From the NCBI GenBank assembly GCA_902574705.1, contig CACGOM010000002.1, positions 1 through 64,000 of the forward strand: a stretch of 64,000 nucleotides of DNA, read 5' to 3'. This stretch comes from an uncultured Pelagibacteraceae bacterium (GTDB lineage: Bacteria; Pseudomonadota; Alphaproteobacteria; Pelagibacterales; Pelagibacteraceae). Position numbers and translations under genes: made by a program. Positions 9,417 to 19,846 of the stretch are shown in pieces; within the stretch, counting starts at the first letter, position 1; each line of letters begins with the position of its first letter. The notes under the pieces are model-generated. The model worked only from the letters and a program-made list of their open reading frames with translations. It did not search any database and was not told the DNA's origin.

Positions 9417-10004
9417 ATGAATTATAGTTTTGAATATATAGACATAATATTACTTGCAATGATTGCAGGTTTTATTTTTCTTAGACTCAGGGGAATACTT
9501 GGCAAAAAAACAGGTCATGAAGAGGATATGGCATCTAGTTTTGCTCATGACTTCGAATTTAAGAAGCCAGCAACAAAAAAAGAAATATACGAGTTTGATG
9601 ACAATGCAAAAAAAGAATTTTTAAGTGGTGCAAAAATTGCATATGAAACAATCATTACTTCATTCGCAAGTGGAAAAATAAGTGAAATAAAATCTTTACT
9701 AAATAAGGATGTATATAATTCATTCAATGATGCGATTAAGGAAAGATTCATGAAACAGTTAAAAAACGAAACAACATTTATTGGAATTAATTCTGCTGAG
9801 ATAAAAGAACACGAACAAAATAATGATTTATTAGAGGTTAGTGTAAACTTTATAAGTGAAATTATAACTTGTATTAAAGATAAAGATAATAAGATAATTT
9901 CTGGCGATCCTCAAAAAATTAAAAGAGTAAATGACACTTGGAAGTTCTCAAGAAATGTTAGATCACAAAATCCTAACTGGCAATTGGTCAAAACAGAAGT
10001 TTAA
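9417..10004 (+). CDS. Tim44-like domain membrane protein
   Basis: 195 aa with one N-terminal transmembrane helix (about residues 8-24) followed by a soluble Tim44/TimA-type domain (EFLSGAKIAYETIITSFASG ... VYNSFNDAI; closing NPNWQLVKTEV). In alphaproteobacteria this family lies beside secB and fxsA and is related to mitochondrial Tim44. Its bacterial function is not well established. Many relatives have mltA between this gene and the Smr gene; here the two abut and mltA is absent. Confidence 0.88.
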   Translation: MNYSFEYIDIILLAMIAGFIFLRLRGILGKKTGHEEDMASSFAHDFEFKKPATKKEIYEFDDNAKKEFLSGAKIAYETIITSFASGKISEIKSLLNKDVYNSFNDAIKERFMKQLKNETTFIGINSAEIKEHEQNNDLLEVSVNFISEIITCIKDKDNKIISGDPQKIKRVNDTWKFSRNVRSQNPNWQLVKTEV

Positions 10005-10418
10005 TTGAATAAAAAAATATCAGAAAAAGATAAAAAAGCTTGGGAAAAATTTGTTAACTCAAGGGAAAGAATTCATAACAAGGATAATCAAAAAATAGAA
10101 AAAAGTTTTCCAAATATAGAAAAATCAATCGATCTTCATGGATATACATTGCTAGATGCAAATACAGAAATAGAAAAATTTATATTTGAATGTTACGAAA
10201 AGGGTTCGACAACAGTCAATATAATAACCGGGAAGGGGAGTAGATCAAAAAATAAGGATGATCCATATCAAGCAAAAGACTTAAGTATACTTAAATATTC
10301 AGTACCAAATTTTATTAATGAAAATAAAGAACTTATGAAAATAATTTTAAAAATTGATTTTGACTTGGTTAACAGTCCTTCCAAAGGAAATTTTTTAGTC
10401 TACTTAAAGAAAAAATGA
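10005..10418 (+). CDS. Smr-domain protein
   Basis: 137 aa with the small MutS-related fold: SIDLHGYTLLDANTEIEKFI (DLHG motif) and VNIITGKGSRS (the TGxG motif), which in the family gives endonuclease activity. The frame begins with a TTG codon directly after the stop of the Tim44-like gene (TAATTG), so translation is probably coupled. No better ATG exists before the conserved domain. The last 4 bp overlap the next gene. Confidence 0.88.
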   Translation: MNKKISEKDKKAWEKFVNSRERIHNKDNQKIEKSFPNIEKSIDLHGYTLLDANTEIEKFIFECYEKGSTTVNIITGKGSRSKNKDDPYQAKDLSILKYSVPNFINENKELMKIILKIDFDLVNSPSKGNFLVYLKKK

Positions 10419-10972
10419 TTAGAGAAAAGATATTAAAAGTTAGAGCAAAAGCAAGAATTAGAAAAAGCAAAAAAGAGATAAATAAAAATATAAAAAACTT
10501 TTTTGCTTGGATCAAAGGAGCTGAAATAATTGAACTTAAAGAGTGTGATACAAAAAAAGATCCCGTAAGACCGGAATTAGATAACGAATTTAGAACTAGT
10601 TATGGAAGAAAAATTTATGGAGTTAAATATAAAAATGAAATTTATGCTGTTATGTGTTTTGCTTTTACAAATGAAATACCAAAATCAGTCCATGAGTTAG
10701 ATCTTTTAAGTAGAGATGCTTTTTTACAAAGTGCCACAAGAGATCAAAATGTTGGAAAAATAGCAATTGCTTACACAGTTTGGTCTAACAAAAAAGGCGG
10801 AGGAAAGTTAATTGTTAAAGAAGTTTTTAAATTGATTAAAAAATCTAATCATTTAAACAGATTAGTTACGCTATCTCCATTGACTGAAATGGCAAGAAGT
10901 TTTCATTTAAATAATGGTGCAGTCGAAGTTCAAGTAAACGAAGAAACACAGAATTTTGAATATAAATTATAA
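10415..10972 (+). CDS. Uncharacterised protein, possibly GNAT-like acyltransferase fold
   Basis: 185 aa. The N-terminal 30 residues are very basic. The core has alternating strands and helices, and a segment [18 protein letters not shown] that resembles the end of GNAT or malonyl-CoA decarboxylase-like domains. I see no clear acetyl-CoA loop, so function is open. It follows the Smr gene with a 4-bp overlap and converges on hslU with a 6-bp overlap. Confidence 0.7.
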   Translation: MIREKILKVRAKARIRKSKKEINKNIKNFFAWIKGAEIIELKECDTKKDPVRPELDNEFRTSYGRKIYGVKYKNEIYAVMCFAFTNEIPKSVHELDLLSRDAFLQSATRDQNVGKIAIAYTVWSNKKGGGKLIVKEVFKLIKKSNHLNRLVTLSPLTEMARSFHLNNGAVEVQVNEETQNFEYKL

Positions 10973-12334
10973 GATAAATTTTGATAAATCCGTGTCTTTT
11001 ACAAGCTCACCAATGTGTTTTTTTATATAAGTTGAGTCTATAGTTATTGTCTCCCCTGATTTGTCAGAGGCTGTGAAACTAATTTCATCTAAAATTCTTT
11101 CTATTATTGTATGCAATCTTCTTGCACCTATATTTTCTACAGTATTATTAACTTCACTTGCTATGGTTGCAATTAAATCAATTCCGTCATCAGTAAATTT
11201 TAGTTCAACATTTTCTGTTTTTAGTAAAGCTTTATATTGTTTGATTAAACTATTATCTGGTTCTTTTAAAATTCTTTTAAAGTCATCACTATTTAAAGCA
11301 TCAAGCTCGACTCTAATTGGAAGTCTTCCTTGCAACTCTGGTAATAGATCAGACGGTTTTGCAAGTTGAAAAGCACCAGAAGCAATAAACAATATATGAT
11401 CTGTTTTAATTGGACCATGCTTTGTGTTAACGGTTGTACCTTCAATAAGTGGAAGGAGATCTCTTTGAACACCTTCTCTAGAAACATCTCCACCAACCCT
11501 ATCAGTTCTAGCTGAAATTTTATCAATCTCATCAAGAAAAACTATTCCATTATTTTCAGTAGAGTCTTTAGCTGATTTAACAATTTTATCCTCTTCGATT
11601 AATTTGTCAGACTCTTCATTTATTAGAATTTCGTGAGATTCTTTTACTGACATTTTTTTCTTTTTAGGTTTTTGACCCAGTGATTTTCCCAAAGCATCAG
11701 AAATATTTATCATGCCAATGTTTGCACCAGGCATGCCTGGTATCTCAAATGAGGGCATTTGACTATTCTCACTAACTGCAATTTCAATTTCGTTTTCGTC
11801 AAGATCACCACTTCTTAGTCTTTTTCTAAAACTTTCTCGTGTAGCAACACTCGCGTTATTACCCACCAAAGCATCCAACACTCTCTCCTCAGCTAATTTT
11901 TGAGCTTTAGCATGTACTTCTTTTCTTTTTTTTGATCTTTCCATTGCAATAGCAATTTCAATCAAATCTCTAATTATTTGTTCAACATCTCTTCCAACAT
12001 AACCAACCTCAGTAAATCTAGTCGCCTCGACTTTTACAAAAGGAGCTTCAGCTAATTTTGATAACCTTCTTGAAATTTCTGTTTTTCCAACACCAGTTGG
12101 CCCCATCATAAGAATATTTTTAGGAAGTACTTCGTCTTTCATATCTCCGTCTATAGCTTGTCTTCTCCATCTATTTCTCAAAGCGATTGCCACAGCTCTT
12201 TTTGCATTGTTTTGTCCAACGACAAATCTATCTAATTCTGAAACTATTTCTCTAGGAGATAGTGAATCTGAAAGGGCATTTTTATTCTCTTTTTTATCTT
12301 TTGGAACTAAAGTTGTTACGTTTGAATTATCCAT
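10967..12334 (-). CDS. hslU: ATP-dependent protease ATPase subunit HslU
   Basis: AAA+ unfoldase that feeds the HslV peptidase. 455 aa. Visible: [20 protein letters not shown], Walker [25 protein letters not shown], an I-domain with charged linkers, Walker [11 protein letters not shown], and the C-terminal docking tail ending DLSKFIL. It starts 1 bp into the end of hslV, so hslV-hslU form one operon. Confidence 0.98.
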   Translation of the reverse strand: MDNSNVTTLVPKDKKENKNALSDSLSPREIVSELDRFVVGQNNAKRAVAIALRNRWRRQAIDGDMKDEVLPKNILMMGPTGVGKTEISRRLSKLAEAPFVKVEATRFTEVGYVGRDVEQIIRDLIEIAIAMERSKKRKEVHAKAQKLAEERVLDALVGNNASVATRESFRKRLRSGDLDENEIEIAVSENSQMPSFEIPGMPGANIGMINISDALGKSLGQKPKKKKMSVKESHEILINEESDKLIEEDKIVKSAKDSTENNGIVFLDEIDKISARTDRVGGDVSREGVQRDLLPLIEGTTVNTKHGPIKTDHILFIASGAFQLAKPSDLLPELQGRLPIRVELDALNSDDFKRILKEPDNSLIKQYKALLKTENVELKFTDDGIDLIATIASEVNNTVENIGARRLHTIIERILDEISFTASDKSGETITIDSTYIKKHIGELVKDTDLSKFIL

Positions 12335-12849
12335 TATATTTTTTCAATTGAAATATTATTGTTTGTAAAAACACAAATTTCCGCTGCTGTTTCAACAGCT
12401 CTTTTTGCAATTTCTTCAGCCGACATATCTGAGCCCATAAGAACCTTAGCTGCAGCTAGAGCATAATTACCGCCAGAACCAATTCCTATTACGTCACCTT
12501 CTGGCTCCAAAACGTCTCCAGTTCCAGAAATTATAAAACTTTTTTCTTTATCAGCAACCGCCATCAAAGCTTCTAATCTTCTTAAATATTTATCTGTTCT
12601 CCAATCTTTTGCTAACTCAACAGCGGCTCTAGATAAGTTACCAGCATGTTTTTCTAATTTAGATTCTAATCTTTCAAATAAAGTTAAAGCATCTGCCGTA
12701 GAACCCGCAAAGCCTGCGATCACATTTCGTTTCTCAATCTTTCTAACTTTATTTGCAGTTTTCTTAATTACAGTATTTCCCATACTGACTTGGCCATCAC
12801 TAGCCACTACAACTTGATTTTTTTTTCTTACTAGTGCTATTGTTGTCAT
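12334..12849 (-). CDS. hslV: ATP-dependent protease peptidase subunit HslV
   Basis: N-terminal nucleophile threonine peptidase, 171 aa. The protein starts MTTIALVRK, so removal of Met exposes the catalytic Thr; the following [20 protein letters not shown] block is diagnostic. This fixes the start at 12849. It diverges from hisB across 91 bp that must hold both promoters. Confidence 0.97.
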   Translation of the reverse strand: MTTIALVRKKNQVVVASDGQVSMGNTVIKKTANKVRKIEKRNVIAGFAGSTADALTLFERLESKLEKHAGNLSRAAVELAKDWRTDKYLRRLEALMAVADKEKSFIISGTGDVLEPEGDVIGIGSGGNYALAAAKVLMGSDMSAEEIAKRAVETAAEICVFTNNNISIEKI

Positions 12850-12940
12850 GACTCATAGGTGGATACTAATTTTTATAGTTCAAGTGCCAAATTAGAAATA
12901 TTGATATCATCAAATAATCTATATATACGTATATTTTATA

Positions 12941-13531
12941 ATGAAACGAAAAGCTAAAATTAGCCGAAAAACTAAAGAGACATCAATTAGTGTTGAAGTA
13001 AATATCGATGGTAAAGGTAAATATAAAATTGATACAGGCATAGGTTTTTTAAATCATATGCTTGAGCAATTATCCAAGCACTCTTTGATTGATTTAAATG
13101 TAAAAGCAAAAGGAGATACGCATATTGATCTGCATCACACTACTGAGGATGTGGGGATTGCTATTGGAGAATGTATTAAAAAGGCTTCTAACAAATTTAA
13201 AGGAATTAAAAGATATGCACATGCTATGATCCCAATGGATGAAACTCTTTCCAGAGTTGCAATAGATGTATCAAACAGACCTTACTTAATTTGGAAGGTA
13301 AATTTAAAAGTTGAAAAACTTGGTGAAATGGACACGGAATTATTTAAAGAATGGTTTCAAGCATTTTCCCAGTCAGCTGGCGTTACACTTCACATGGAAA
13401 ATATATATGGCGATAACAGTCACCATATAATTGAGTCATGCTTTAAAGGATTAGCTAGAACTTTAAGAAGCGCTTTAGAAATAGATCCAAGAACAAAAAA
13501 CGTTATACCATCTACTAAAGGCTCATTATAA
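12941..13531 (+). CDS. hisB: Imidazoleglycerol-phosphate dehydratase
   Basis: Sixth step of histidine synthesis. The 196-aa protein is the monofunctional form, with no phosphatase domain. Mn-binding motifs [15 protein letters not shown] and the distal [16 protein letters not shown] are present, as is [13 protein letters not shown]. First of five his genes (hisB-H-A-F-E) with gaps of 8 bp or less or overlaps. The other his genes (hisG, D, C, I) are not in this window. Confidence 0.97.
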   Translation: MKRKAKISRKTKETSISVEVNIDGKGKYKIDTGIGFLNHMLEQLSKHSLIDLNVKAKGDTHIDLHHTTEDVGIAIGECIKKASNKFKGIKRYAHAMIPMDETLSRVAIDVSNRPYLIWKVNLKVEKLGEMDTELFKEWFQAFSQSAGVTLHMENIYGDNSHHIIESCFKGLARTLRSALEIDPRTKNVIPSTKGSL

Positions 13532-13537
13532 ATTTTA

Positions 13538-14164
13538 ATGAATATTACAATTGTCGACTATAAATCGGGCAACATAAGCTCTGTTATTAACTCGTTTAAC
13601 GAGGTTGCCAAAGATAAAGTAAAAATAGAAGTAACTTCAGACATTAATAAAATAAAATCGAGCGATAAAGTTGTTTTACCTGGACAAGGTTCGTTCAAAA
13701 GTTGTGTTGATGGACTTAATAATATCAGTGGCTTAATTGATGCTCTAAATGAATTTGCAATTAATAATCAAAAACCTCTTCTTGGAATTTGTGTTGGGTT
13801 ACAAATGTTTGCAGATATTGGTTATGAAGAAAAAGAAACAAAAGGCTTAGGTTGGATTTCGGGGAAAGTTTCAAAAATTGATAATCAAAATGGAAAATAT
13901 AAACTTCCTCACATAGGTTGGAATCAGATTAATATTGTTAAAGAAAATACGATCTTTAAAAATATAGAAAATAATTCTCACATGTATTTTGTGCATAGCT
14001 ATGAATTTATACCGAATGATAAAAACGTAATTTCAGCTACCACAGATTATTCTTCAAATATTGTATGTGCTGTAGAAAAGGAAAATATATTTGGAACACA
14101 GTTTCATCCGGAGAAGAGTGATAAGATAGGACTTAAAATAATTGATAATTTTATAAAATTATAA
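13538..14164 (+). CDS. hisH: Imidazole glycerol phosphate synthase glutaminase subunit
   Basis: Class I glutamine amidotransferase that supplies ammonia to HisF. 208 aa. The nucleophile elbow LLGICVGLQMF puts the Cys at residue 85. The His-Glu pair is in FGTQFHPEKS near the C-terminus, and PGQGSF forms the oxyanion loop. Tightly placed between hisB and hisA. Confidence 0.96.
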   Translation: MNITIVDYKSGNISSVINSFNEVAKDKVKIEVTSDINKIKSSDKVVLPGQGSFKSCVDGLNNISGLIDALNEFAINNQKPLLGICVGLQMFADIGYEEKETKGLGWISGKVSKIDNQNGKYKLPHIGWNQINIVKENTIFKNIENNSHMYFVHSYEFIPNDKNVISATTDYSSNIVCAVEKENIFGTQFHPEKSDKIGLKIIDNFIKL

Positions 14165-14169
14165 AAATA

Positions 14170-14889
14170 ATGAAAATATTTCCCGCGATAGATATTAAAG
14201 ACAAAAAATGTGTAAGATTAGTCAAAGGAGACTTTGATAGCAAAACAGAGTACGAAATGTCACCTGTTGAACAAGCTGGTAAATATAAAGATCATGGATT
14301 TAAAAATTTACACATTGTTGACTTAGATGGTGCGCTAACAGGAGAAACAGTAAATTTAGATATTATTAAAAATATTGTTAGTAAATTTGATCTTAAAGTT
14401 GAGGTTGGTGGAGGTATAAGAAACTTTGAAAGCATACAAAAATACACTGATGCAGGAGTTGATAAAGTTATTTTAGGGAGTGCCGCAATAAAAGATAAAA
14501 ATTTTCTGAAAGAGTCATGTCAAAAATTTCCAAACAAAATTGCTCTAGGTTTGGATGCTAAAGATGGATATTTATCAATATCTGGATGGAAAGAAAATTC
14601 TAATCAATTAACTTTAGATTATTTAAAAGAAGTTAATGATTATGGTGTTAGTAGATTAATTTATACAGATATAAACAGAGATGGCATGAAACAAAGTCCA
14701 AATTTTGAAGAAACTCAGAAAGTAGCAGAGATTTCTAGTTGTCCTGTTGTTATTTCAGGTGGAGTTTCATCAATTGATGATATTAAAAAATCAAAGGGTT
14801 TAAAAAATATTGAAGGTATAATAGTTGGAAAAGCAATTTACGATGGTGACATTAATTTAGAGGAATTGGTTAAAGAAATAGATGCTTAA
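14170..14889 (+). CDS. hisA: ProFAR isomerase
   Basis: (Beta-alpha)8-barrel enzyme that isomerises ProFAR to PRFAR. 239 aa with [19 protein letters not shown] at the N-terminus, the first catalytic Asp in [14 protein letters not shown], and the phosphate loop [12 protein letters not shown]. Overlaps hisF by 8 bp. The separate N-terminal motif CVRLVKGDF distinguishes it from hisF. Confidence 0.96.
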   Translation: MKIFPAIDIKDKKCVRLVKGDFDSKTEYEMSPVEQAGKYKDHGFKNLHIVDLDGALTGETVNLDIIKNIVSKFDLKVEVGGGIRNFESIQKYTDAGVDKVILGSAAIKDKNFLKESCQKFPNKIALGLDAKDGYLSISGWKENSNQLTLDYLKEVNDYGVSRLIYTDINRDGMKQSPNFEETQKVAEISSCPVVISGGVSSIDDIKKSKGLKNIEGIIVGKAIYDGDINLEELVKEIDA

Positions 14890-15634
14890 AAATAGAATAA
14901 TACCCTGTCTAGATGTTAAAAATGGTCGTGTTGTAAAAGGAATTAACTTTGTTGATCTAAAAGATGCAGGCGATCCTGTTGAGCAAGCAAAAATCTACAG
15001 TGATGGGGGTGCAGATGAGATTTGTTTTTTAGATATCACAGCATCTAACGAAAATAGAGAAACTATTTATAAAGTTGTAGAGAAAACTTCAAAAAAATGT
15101 TTTGTTCCTCTTACAGTTGGAGGCGGTGTGCGCAGCATTGAAGACATAAGCAAATTATTAAACTGTGGCGCAGATAAAGTTTCTATAAACACAGCAGCAG
15201 TTCAAAATCCAGAGTTAGTTGTTCAAAGTTCCAAAAAATTTGGGTCCCAATGTATTGTTGTGGCTATAGATGCTAAAAAAAATGGTGATATGTGGGAAAT
15301 ATTTACCCATGGTGGAAGAAATAAAACGGGAATTAATGCAATAGAATTTGCAAAAAAAATGGAAAAAAACGGCGCGGGAGAATTACTTGTTACTTCAATG
15401 GATAAAGACGGAACTCAGTCTGGTTATGATATTGAACTTATGAAAAACATATCTTCATCAGTAAATATTCCAGTAATAGCTTCTGGTGGCGTTGGTACTT
15501 TAGATCATTTAGTTGACGGAATTAAATCAGGAGCAAATGCAGTGCTTGCAGCATCTATTTTCCATTATGGAACTTTTTCTATAGAAGAAGCAAAGCAATA
15601 TTTGGCATCCAAAGATATACCTGTTAGAATTTAA
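14882..15634 (+). CDS. hisF: Imidazole glycerol phosphate synthase cyclase subunit
   Basis: Barrel partner of HisH that makes imidazole glycerol phosphate and AICAR. 250 aa, with [37 protein letters not shown] and [17 protein letters not shown] feeds PurH, encoded at 24800-26338. The hisA-hisF overlap suggests translational coupling. Confidence 0.97.
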   Translation: MLKNRIIPCLDVKNGRVVKGINFVDLKDAGDPVEQAKIYSDGGADEICFLDITASNENRETIYKVVEKTSKKCFVPLTVGGGVRSIEDISKLLNCGADKVSINTAAVQNPELVVQSSKKFGSQCIVVAIDAKKNGDMWEIFTHGGRNKTGINAIEFAKKMEKNGAGELLVTSMDKDGTQSGYDIELMKNISSSVNIPVIASGGVGTLDHLVDGIKSGANAVLAASIFHYGTFSIEEAKQYLASKDIPVRI

Positions 15635-15635
15635 A

Positions 15636-15908
15636 ATGTTAAAAATATTAGAAGATTTAATTATATTAGCTAGAGAAAGAAAAAATAATCCTATTTCTGG
15701 ATCTTACACTAATAAGTTATTAGAAGATAGATCTTTGGCAAAAGAAAAAGTACTTGAAGAAGTTGGAGAACTTATTGAGGCTGTGGAGAAAGATACTAAT
15801 AAAATTCATGAAGCGGCAGATGTAATGTATCATTTGGTTGTTTATCTAGAGGCTAATGGAATAAAAATTGAAGAAATAATGGCTGAATTATCAAGTAGAA
15901 AAAAATAA
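15636..15908 (+). CDS. hisE: Phosphoribosyl-ATP pyrophosphatase
   Basis: MazG-fold enzyme for the second histidine step, 90 aa. Metal-binding EKVLEEVGELIEAVEKD and EAADVMYHLVVYL are present. It is the separate HisE form, so hisI must be encoded elsewhere. It ends the his operon, about 70 bp before malyl-CoA lyase. Confidence 0.95.
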   Translation: MLKILEDLIILARERKNNPISGSYTNKLLEDRSLAKEKVLEEVGELIEAVEKDTNKIHEAADVMYHLVVYLEANGIKIEEIMAELSSRKK

Positions 15909-15979
15909 TACCTACAAAATATACTTATAAAAAAGATAAGTATTTAATAATTTCAATTAAATATATACTTTCTAAAAAA

Positions 15980-16918
15980 ATGAGCCATAAGTTCTATAAA
16001 CCTGCAAGATCAAGACTGCAAAGAAGTGAATTAGCAGTTCCAGGCTCATCGCCAAAGATGTTTGAGAAGGCTTTAAATTCGGAAGCGGATTATATTTTTT
16101 TAGATTTAGAAGATGCGGTTTCTCCAAATGATAAGGTTCCGGCGCGCGCAAATGTAATTAAAGCGCTAAATGAAATGAACTGGAGAGAAAAAGGAAAAAC
16201 AATTTCTGTGAGAATAAACAGTCTTGATACACACTATATGTACAGTGATTTAGTAGAAATTGTTGAGCAAGCAGGAGAGAATGTTGATACAATATTAGTA
16301 CCAAAGGCAGGCACTGAAAGTGATGTATACATGGTTGATTGTATGCTTACTCAAATTGAAACGAATAAAAAATTAAAAAACAAAATTGGTATTGAGTGTT
16401 TAATCGAAACAGCACTTGGAATGTCCAATATTAAAGAAATCGCAAAAGCGAGCGAAAGATTAGAGGCATTACATTTTGGTGTAGCCGACTATGCCGCAAG
16501 TTTAAGAGCAAGAACTGTTGTAATAGGTGGATTAAATCCTGATTATCCAGGGGATCAATGGCATCACGGACTTTCAGAATTGGTAATGACGTGTAGAGCT
16601 TATGGGCTAAGAGCTATCGATGGTCCCTTCGGAGATTTCAATGATCCAGATGCATACATTGCTGCAGCAAAAAGGGGTGCAGCAATTGGTATTGAAGGCA
16701 AATGGGCAATACATCCATCTCAAATAGAACTAGCAAATAAAGTATTCTCACCACCAGAGACAGAAGTAAATAAAGCAAAAAGAATTTTAGAGGAATTAGA
16801 TAAAGCTGCAAAGGAGGGAAAGGGAGCAGCACAATTAGATGGAAGAATGATAGATGCGGCGTCAGCAAGAATGGCTGAAAATATTGTTAATATTGATAAG
16901 TTAATAAATAAAAAATAA
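15980..16918 (+). CDS. mcl: Malyl-CoA lyase family protein (HpcH/HpaI aldolase fold)
   Basis: 312 aa, CitE/malyl-CoA lyase type: RSELAVPGSSPKMFEKAL at the N-terminus, FLDLEDAVSPNDK with acidic metal ligands, ISVRINSLDTHYMYSDL, and GIECLIETALGMSN. Family reactions are cleavage or synthesis of malyl-CoA (and beta-methylmalyl-CoA) from acetyl- or propionyl-CoA plus glyoxylate. The two following genes look like malate-CoA ligase subunits, which supports the malyl-CoA assignment. Direction of flux is not visible. Confidence 0.88.
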   Translation: MSHKFYKPARSRLQRSELAVPGSSPKMFEKALNSEADYIFLDLEDAVSPNDKVPARANVIKALNEMNWREKGKTISVRINSLDTHYMYSDLVEIVEQAGENVDTILVPKAGTESDVYMVDCMLTQIETNKKLKNKIGIECLIETALGMSNIKEIAKASERLEALHFGVADYAASLRARTVVIGGLNPDYPGDQWHHGLSELVMTCRAYGLRAIDGPFGDFNDPDAYIAAAKRGAAIGIEGKWAIHPSQIELANKVFSPPETEVNKAKRILEELDKAAKEGKGAAQLDGRMIDAASARMAENIVNIDKLINKK

Positions 16919-16920
16919 TT

Positions 16921-18081
16921 ATGGATATACACGAATATCAAGCAAAAGAAATTTTAGCTAGTTTTGGGGTTACAATTCCAAGAGGAGGGATTGTCTACAG
17001 TCCTGAGACCGCAGAGAATAAAGCAAGAGAAATTGGTGGATCAAAGTGGGTTGTAAAAGCACAAATCCATTCTGGCGCAAGGGGGAAAGCTGGAGGAGTA
17101 ATTGTTTGTAATTCTCCGCTTGAAGTTGCTCAAGCAACAGACAAGCTCTTAGGAAAGAAATTGGTTACTAATCAAACAGGTCCAGAGGGCAAAATAGTAA
17201 ATAGAATTTATATTGAAGAGGCAACAGATATTGAAAAAGAATTATATCTAGGTTTAGTTTTTGACAGAAGCTCTGAGAGCATAATGGTTGTAGCCTCAAC
17301 AGAAGGTGGAATGAGTGTAGAGGAAATTGCTAAAGAAAAACCAGACTCAATCATCAGATCTAAAATAGAAGTTGCAGTGGGGATACAAAATTTTCAAGCA
17401 AGAGAATTGGCGTTTGGATTAGGGATTGAACCAGAATTAATTAGAAGAGCTTCAGAAACTATAATAGGTTGTGCAAAAGCTTTTAGTGAGTTAGACGCGA
17501 CAATGGTTGAAGTAAACCCATTAGTAATTTCAAAACAAAAACAAATATTGGCTCTAGACTGCAAGATGAGTTTTGATAATAATGCAATGTTCAGAAGAGA
17601 CAAAGTATCTGAATTAAGAGATAAAACCCAAGAGGATGAAAAAGAAGTTTATGCATCTGACAGAGGGTTAAATTACGTAAGTTTAGACGGTAATATTGGA
17701 AATATTATTAATGGTGCTGGATTGGCAATGGCATCAATGGATATGATTAAACTTGCTGGTGGAGAGCCGGCCAACTTTCTTGATGTTGGTGGAGGAGCAA
17801 CACCTGAAAAAATAGTAAAGGCGTTTAGGCTAATCACAATGGATAAGAAAGTGAAAGTAATTCTCGTTAATATTTTTGCAGGAATAAATAGATGTGATTG
17901 GGTAGCAGAGGGAATAGTCCAAGCATTAGAAAAGATAGAAATAAAAGTTCCATTGGTAATAAGACTAGCTGGTACAAATGTTGAAAAAGGAAATAAAATA
18001 CTGCAAGAAAGTGAATTAAATTACATAGAAGCTAATACTTTAGAGGATGCTGCTAATAAAGCTGTGGCAGCATTGAAATAA
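16921..18081 (+). CDS. mtkA: Malate-CoA ligase (malate thiokinase) beta subunit, or succinyl-CoA synthetase beta
   Basis: 386-aa ATP-grasp protein, SucC family: MDIHEYQAKEILASFGVTIP, VVKAQIHSGARGKAGGV, MVEVNPLVI and LDVGGGATPEKI. Family members ligate CoA to malate or succinate using ATP or GTP. I favour malate because the gene is 2 bp after a malyl-CoA lyase, and SAR11 genomes are expected to carry sucCD with the TCA genes elsewhere. SucC remains a live alternative. Confidence 0.75.
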   Translation: MDIHEYQAKEILASFGVTIPRGGIVYSPETAENKAREIGGSKWVVKAQIHSGARGKAGGVIVCNSPLEVAQATDKLLGKKLVTNQTGPEGKIVNRIYIEEATDIEKELYLGLVFDRSSESIMVVASTEGGMSVEEIAKEKPDSIIRSKIEVAVGIQNFQARELAFGLGIEPELIRRASETIIGCAKAFSELDATMVEVNPLVISKQKQILALDCKMSFDNNAMFRRDKVSELRDKTQEDEKEVYASDRGLNYVSLDGNIGNIINGAGLAMASMDMIKLAGGEPANFLDVGGGATPEKIVKAFRLITMDKKVKVILVNIFAGINRCDWVAEGIVQALEKIEIKVPLVIRLAGTNVEKGNKILQESELNYIEANTLEDAANKAVAALK

Positions 18082-18969
18082 ATGGCAGTTATAATCGAAA
18101 AAAATACAAAAATATTAATTCAAGGATTCACCGGAAAAATGGGAACTTTTCATGCTGAGGAAATGATAAAATATGGTTCTAATGTAGTTGGAGGTGTTAC
18201 ACCAGGAAAAGGTGGTCAAAAGCATTTAGATAGGCCAGTATTCAACACAGTAAAAGAAGCTGTAAAGAATACAGGAGCAACAGCATCAATATTATTTGTT
18301 CCACCAGCTTTTGCGGCAGACTCTGCAATGGAAGCAGCAGATGCAGGAATTAAAACATGTGTTGCAATAGTTGATGGAATTCCCTCGCATGACATGATCA
18401 GAATTAAAAGATATATGAAAAGATATTCCAAATCTGACAAAATGACTTTAGTAGGTCCAAATTGTGCAGGCATTATAAGTCCAGGAAAATCAATGTTAGG
18501 AATTATGCCAGGCCATATTTATAAAGAAGGAAGGGTTGGAATTATAAGTAGATCAGGAACTTTAGGATATGAGGCTGCACAACAAATGAAAAATTTAAAT
18601 ATAGGTATTTCTACAAGCGTTGGAATAGGAGGCGATCCAATTAATGGAAGTTCATTTAGAGATATAATCGAAAAATTTGAAACCGATGATGAAACTGATG
18701 CAATTTTAATGATTGGAGAAATTGGAGGTCCACAAGAAGTAGCTGCGGGTGAATTTGCTAAAGAAAATATGAAAAAACCTGTAATTGGTTATATAGCTGG
18801 ATTAACAGCTCCAAAAGGTAGAGTTATGGGACATGCAGGAGCTATCGTATCTGCCTACGGTGAAAGTGCTATCGAAAAAGTTGAAATTTTAAAAGAATGT
18901 GGTGTGACGATATCCAAAAATCCGTCAGTTATGGGAGAGACTGTTAAATCTGTTTTAGAAAAAATTTAA
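18082..18969 (+). CDS. mtkB: Malate-CoA ligase (malate thiokinase) alpha subunit, or succinyl-CoA synthetase alpha
   Basis: 295 aa, SucD family. LIQGFTGKMGTFHAEEMI and VVGGVTPGKGG form the CoA-binding Rossmann part, GPNCAGIISPG follows, and GHAGAIVSA carries the active-site phospho-histidine at residue 251. It begins immediately after the beta-subunit stop. With mcl and mtkA it forms a three-gene unit for malate/malyl-CoA/glyoxylate interconversion. Confidence 0.75.
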   Translation: MAVIIEKNTKILIQGFTGKMGTFHAEEMIKYGSNVVGGVTPGKGGQKHLDRPVFNTVKEAVKNTGATASILFVPPAFAADSAMEAADAGIKTCVAIVDGIPSHDMIRIKRYMKRYSKSDKMTLVGPNCAGIISPGKSMLGIMPGHIYKEGRVGIISRSGTLGYEAAQQMKNLNIGISTSVGIGGDPINGSSFRDIIEKFETDDETDAILMIGEIGGPQEVAAGEFAKENMKKPVIGYIAGLTAPKGRVMGHAGAIVSAYGESAIEKVEILKECGVTISKNPSVMGETVKSVLEKI

Positions 18970-18971
18970 GT

Positions 18972-19337
18972 ATGAAGTACGATGATCAAAATATATTTGC
19001 AAAAATTTTAAGAGGGGAAATTCCTTGTAAAAAAATTTATGAAGATAAATTTGTTTTATCTTTTCATGATGTAAATCCACAAAAAAAAATACACGTATTA
19101 GTAATACCAAAAGGAAAGTATATTCACCTTGATGATTTCAGCGAAAATGCTTCATCAGATGAAATTGTTGGTTTGATAAAAGGAATAAATATTGTTGCGA
19201 AAAAATTAGGAATTTCTATTGATAATGGAGAAGGATACAGAGCTCTTGCAAATGTTGGTGAAAATGGAGGGCAAGAAGTTCCCCATCTACATTTTCATTT
19301 ATTTGGGGGAGAAAAAATTGGAAAAATGGTTTCATAA
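18972..19337 (+). CDS. HIT-family purine nucleotide hydrolase (HinT type)
   Basis: 121 aa, with the histidine triad in VPHLHFHLFGG near the C-terminus and the N-terminal NIFAKILRGEIPCKKIYED typical of HinT. Family members hydrolyse AMP-linked substrates such as AMP-lysine. It starts 2 bp after the mtkB stop. Confidence 0.93.
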   Translation: MKYDDQNIFAKILRGEIPCKKIYEDKFVLSFHDVNPQKKIHVLVIPKGKYIHLDDFSENASSDEIVGLIKGINIVAKKLGISIDNGEGYRALANVGENGGQEVPHLHFHLFGGEKIGKMVS

Positions 19338-19339
19338 CC

Positions 19340-19846
19340 TTGAAAGTAGAGAGATATTATTTAGAAATCGTTTCCTTAAGGAATTTAAAAGCGGTTAGTT
19401 CTCCAGATCAAAACTTAAATGTAGAAAAAGTAAATCCACCAAATATTGAACTTAATAAATTTTTTTATAAAAATATTGGAAAGAATCACAGATGGATTGA
19501 TAGATTAGCTTGGGATAATATTAAATGGTCTGCATATTTAGAAAACGAAAACGTAAGTACATATACTTTAAAATTAAATGAAGATCCTGTGGGATATTTT
19601 GAAGTTATAGAGGACAAATCTATCAATTCTTCGGAAATAGCATATTTTGGAATATTAGATAACTATATAGGAAAAAAAATTGGAGGATATTTATTATCTG
19701 AAGCTATAAAATTATGCTTTGAACATAATTCTAAGAGAGTATGGGTTCACACTTGTACATTAGATCATAAAAACGCGTTAAATAATTATTTAAAAAGAGG
19801 ATTTAAAATATTTAAACAAGAAATAATTAACTTGAATTTAGACTAA
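19340..19846 (+). CDS. GNAT-family N-acetyltransferase
   Basis: 168 aa beginning with TTG directly after the HIT gene (the first conserved residues are KVERYYLEIV). The GNAT core is visible: VGYFEVIEDKS, then IAYFGILDNYIGKKIGGYLL with the acyl-CoA binding loop, and NALNNYLKRGFKIFKQE. The substrate is unknown. It converges on lolA with a 4-bp overlap. Confidence 0.87.
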   Translation: MKVERYYLEIVSLRNLKAVSSPDQNLNVEKVNPPNIELNKFFYKNIGKNHRWIDRLAWDNIKWSAYLENENVSTYTLKLNEDPVGYFEVIEDKSINSSEIAYFGILDNYIGKKIGGYLLSEAIKLCFEHNSKRVWVHTCTLDHKNALNNYLKRGFKIFKQEIINLNLD

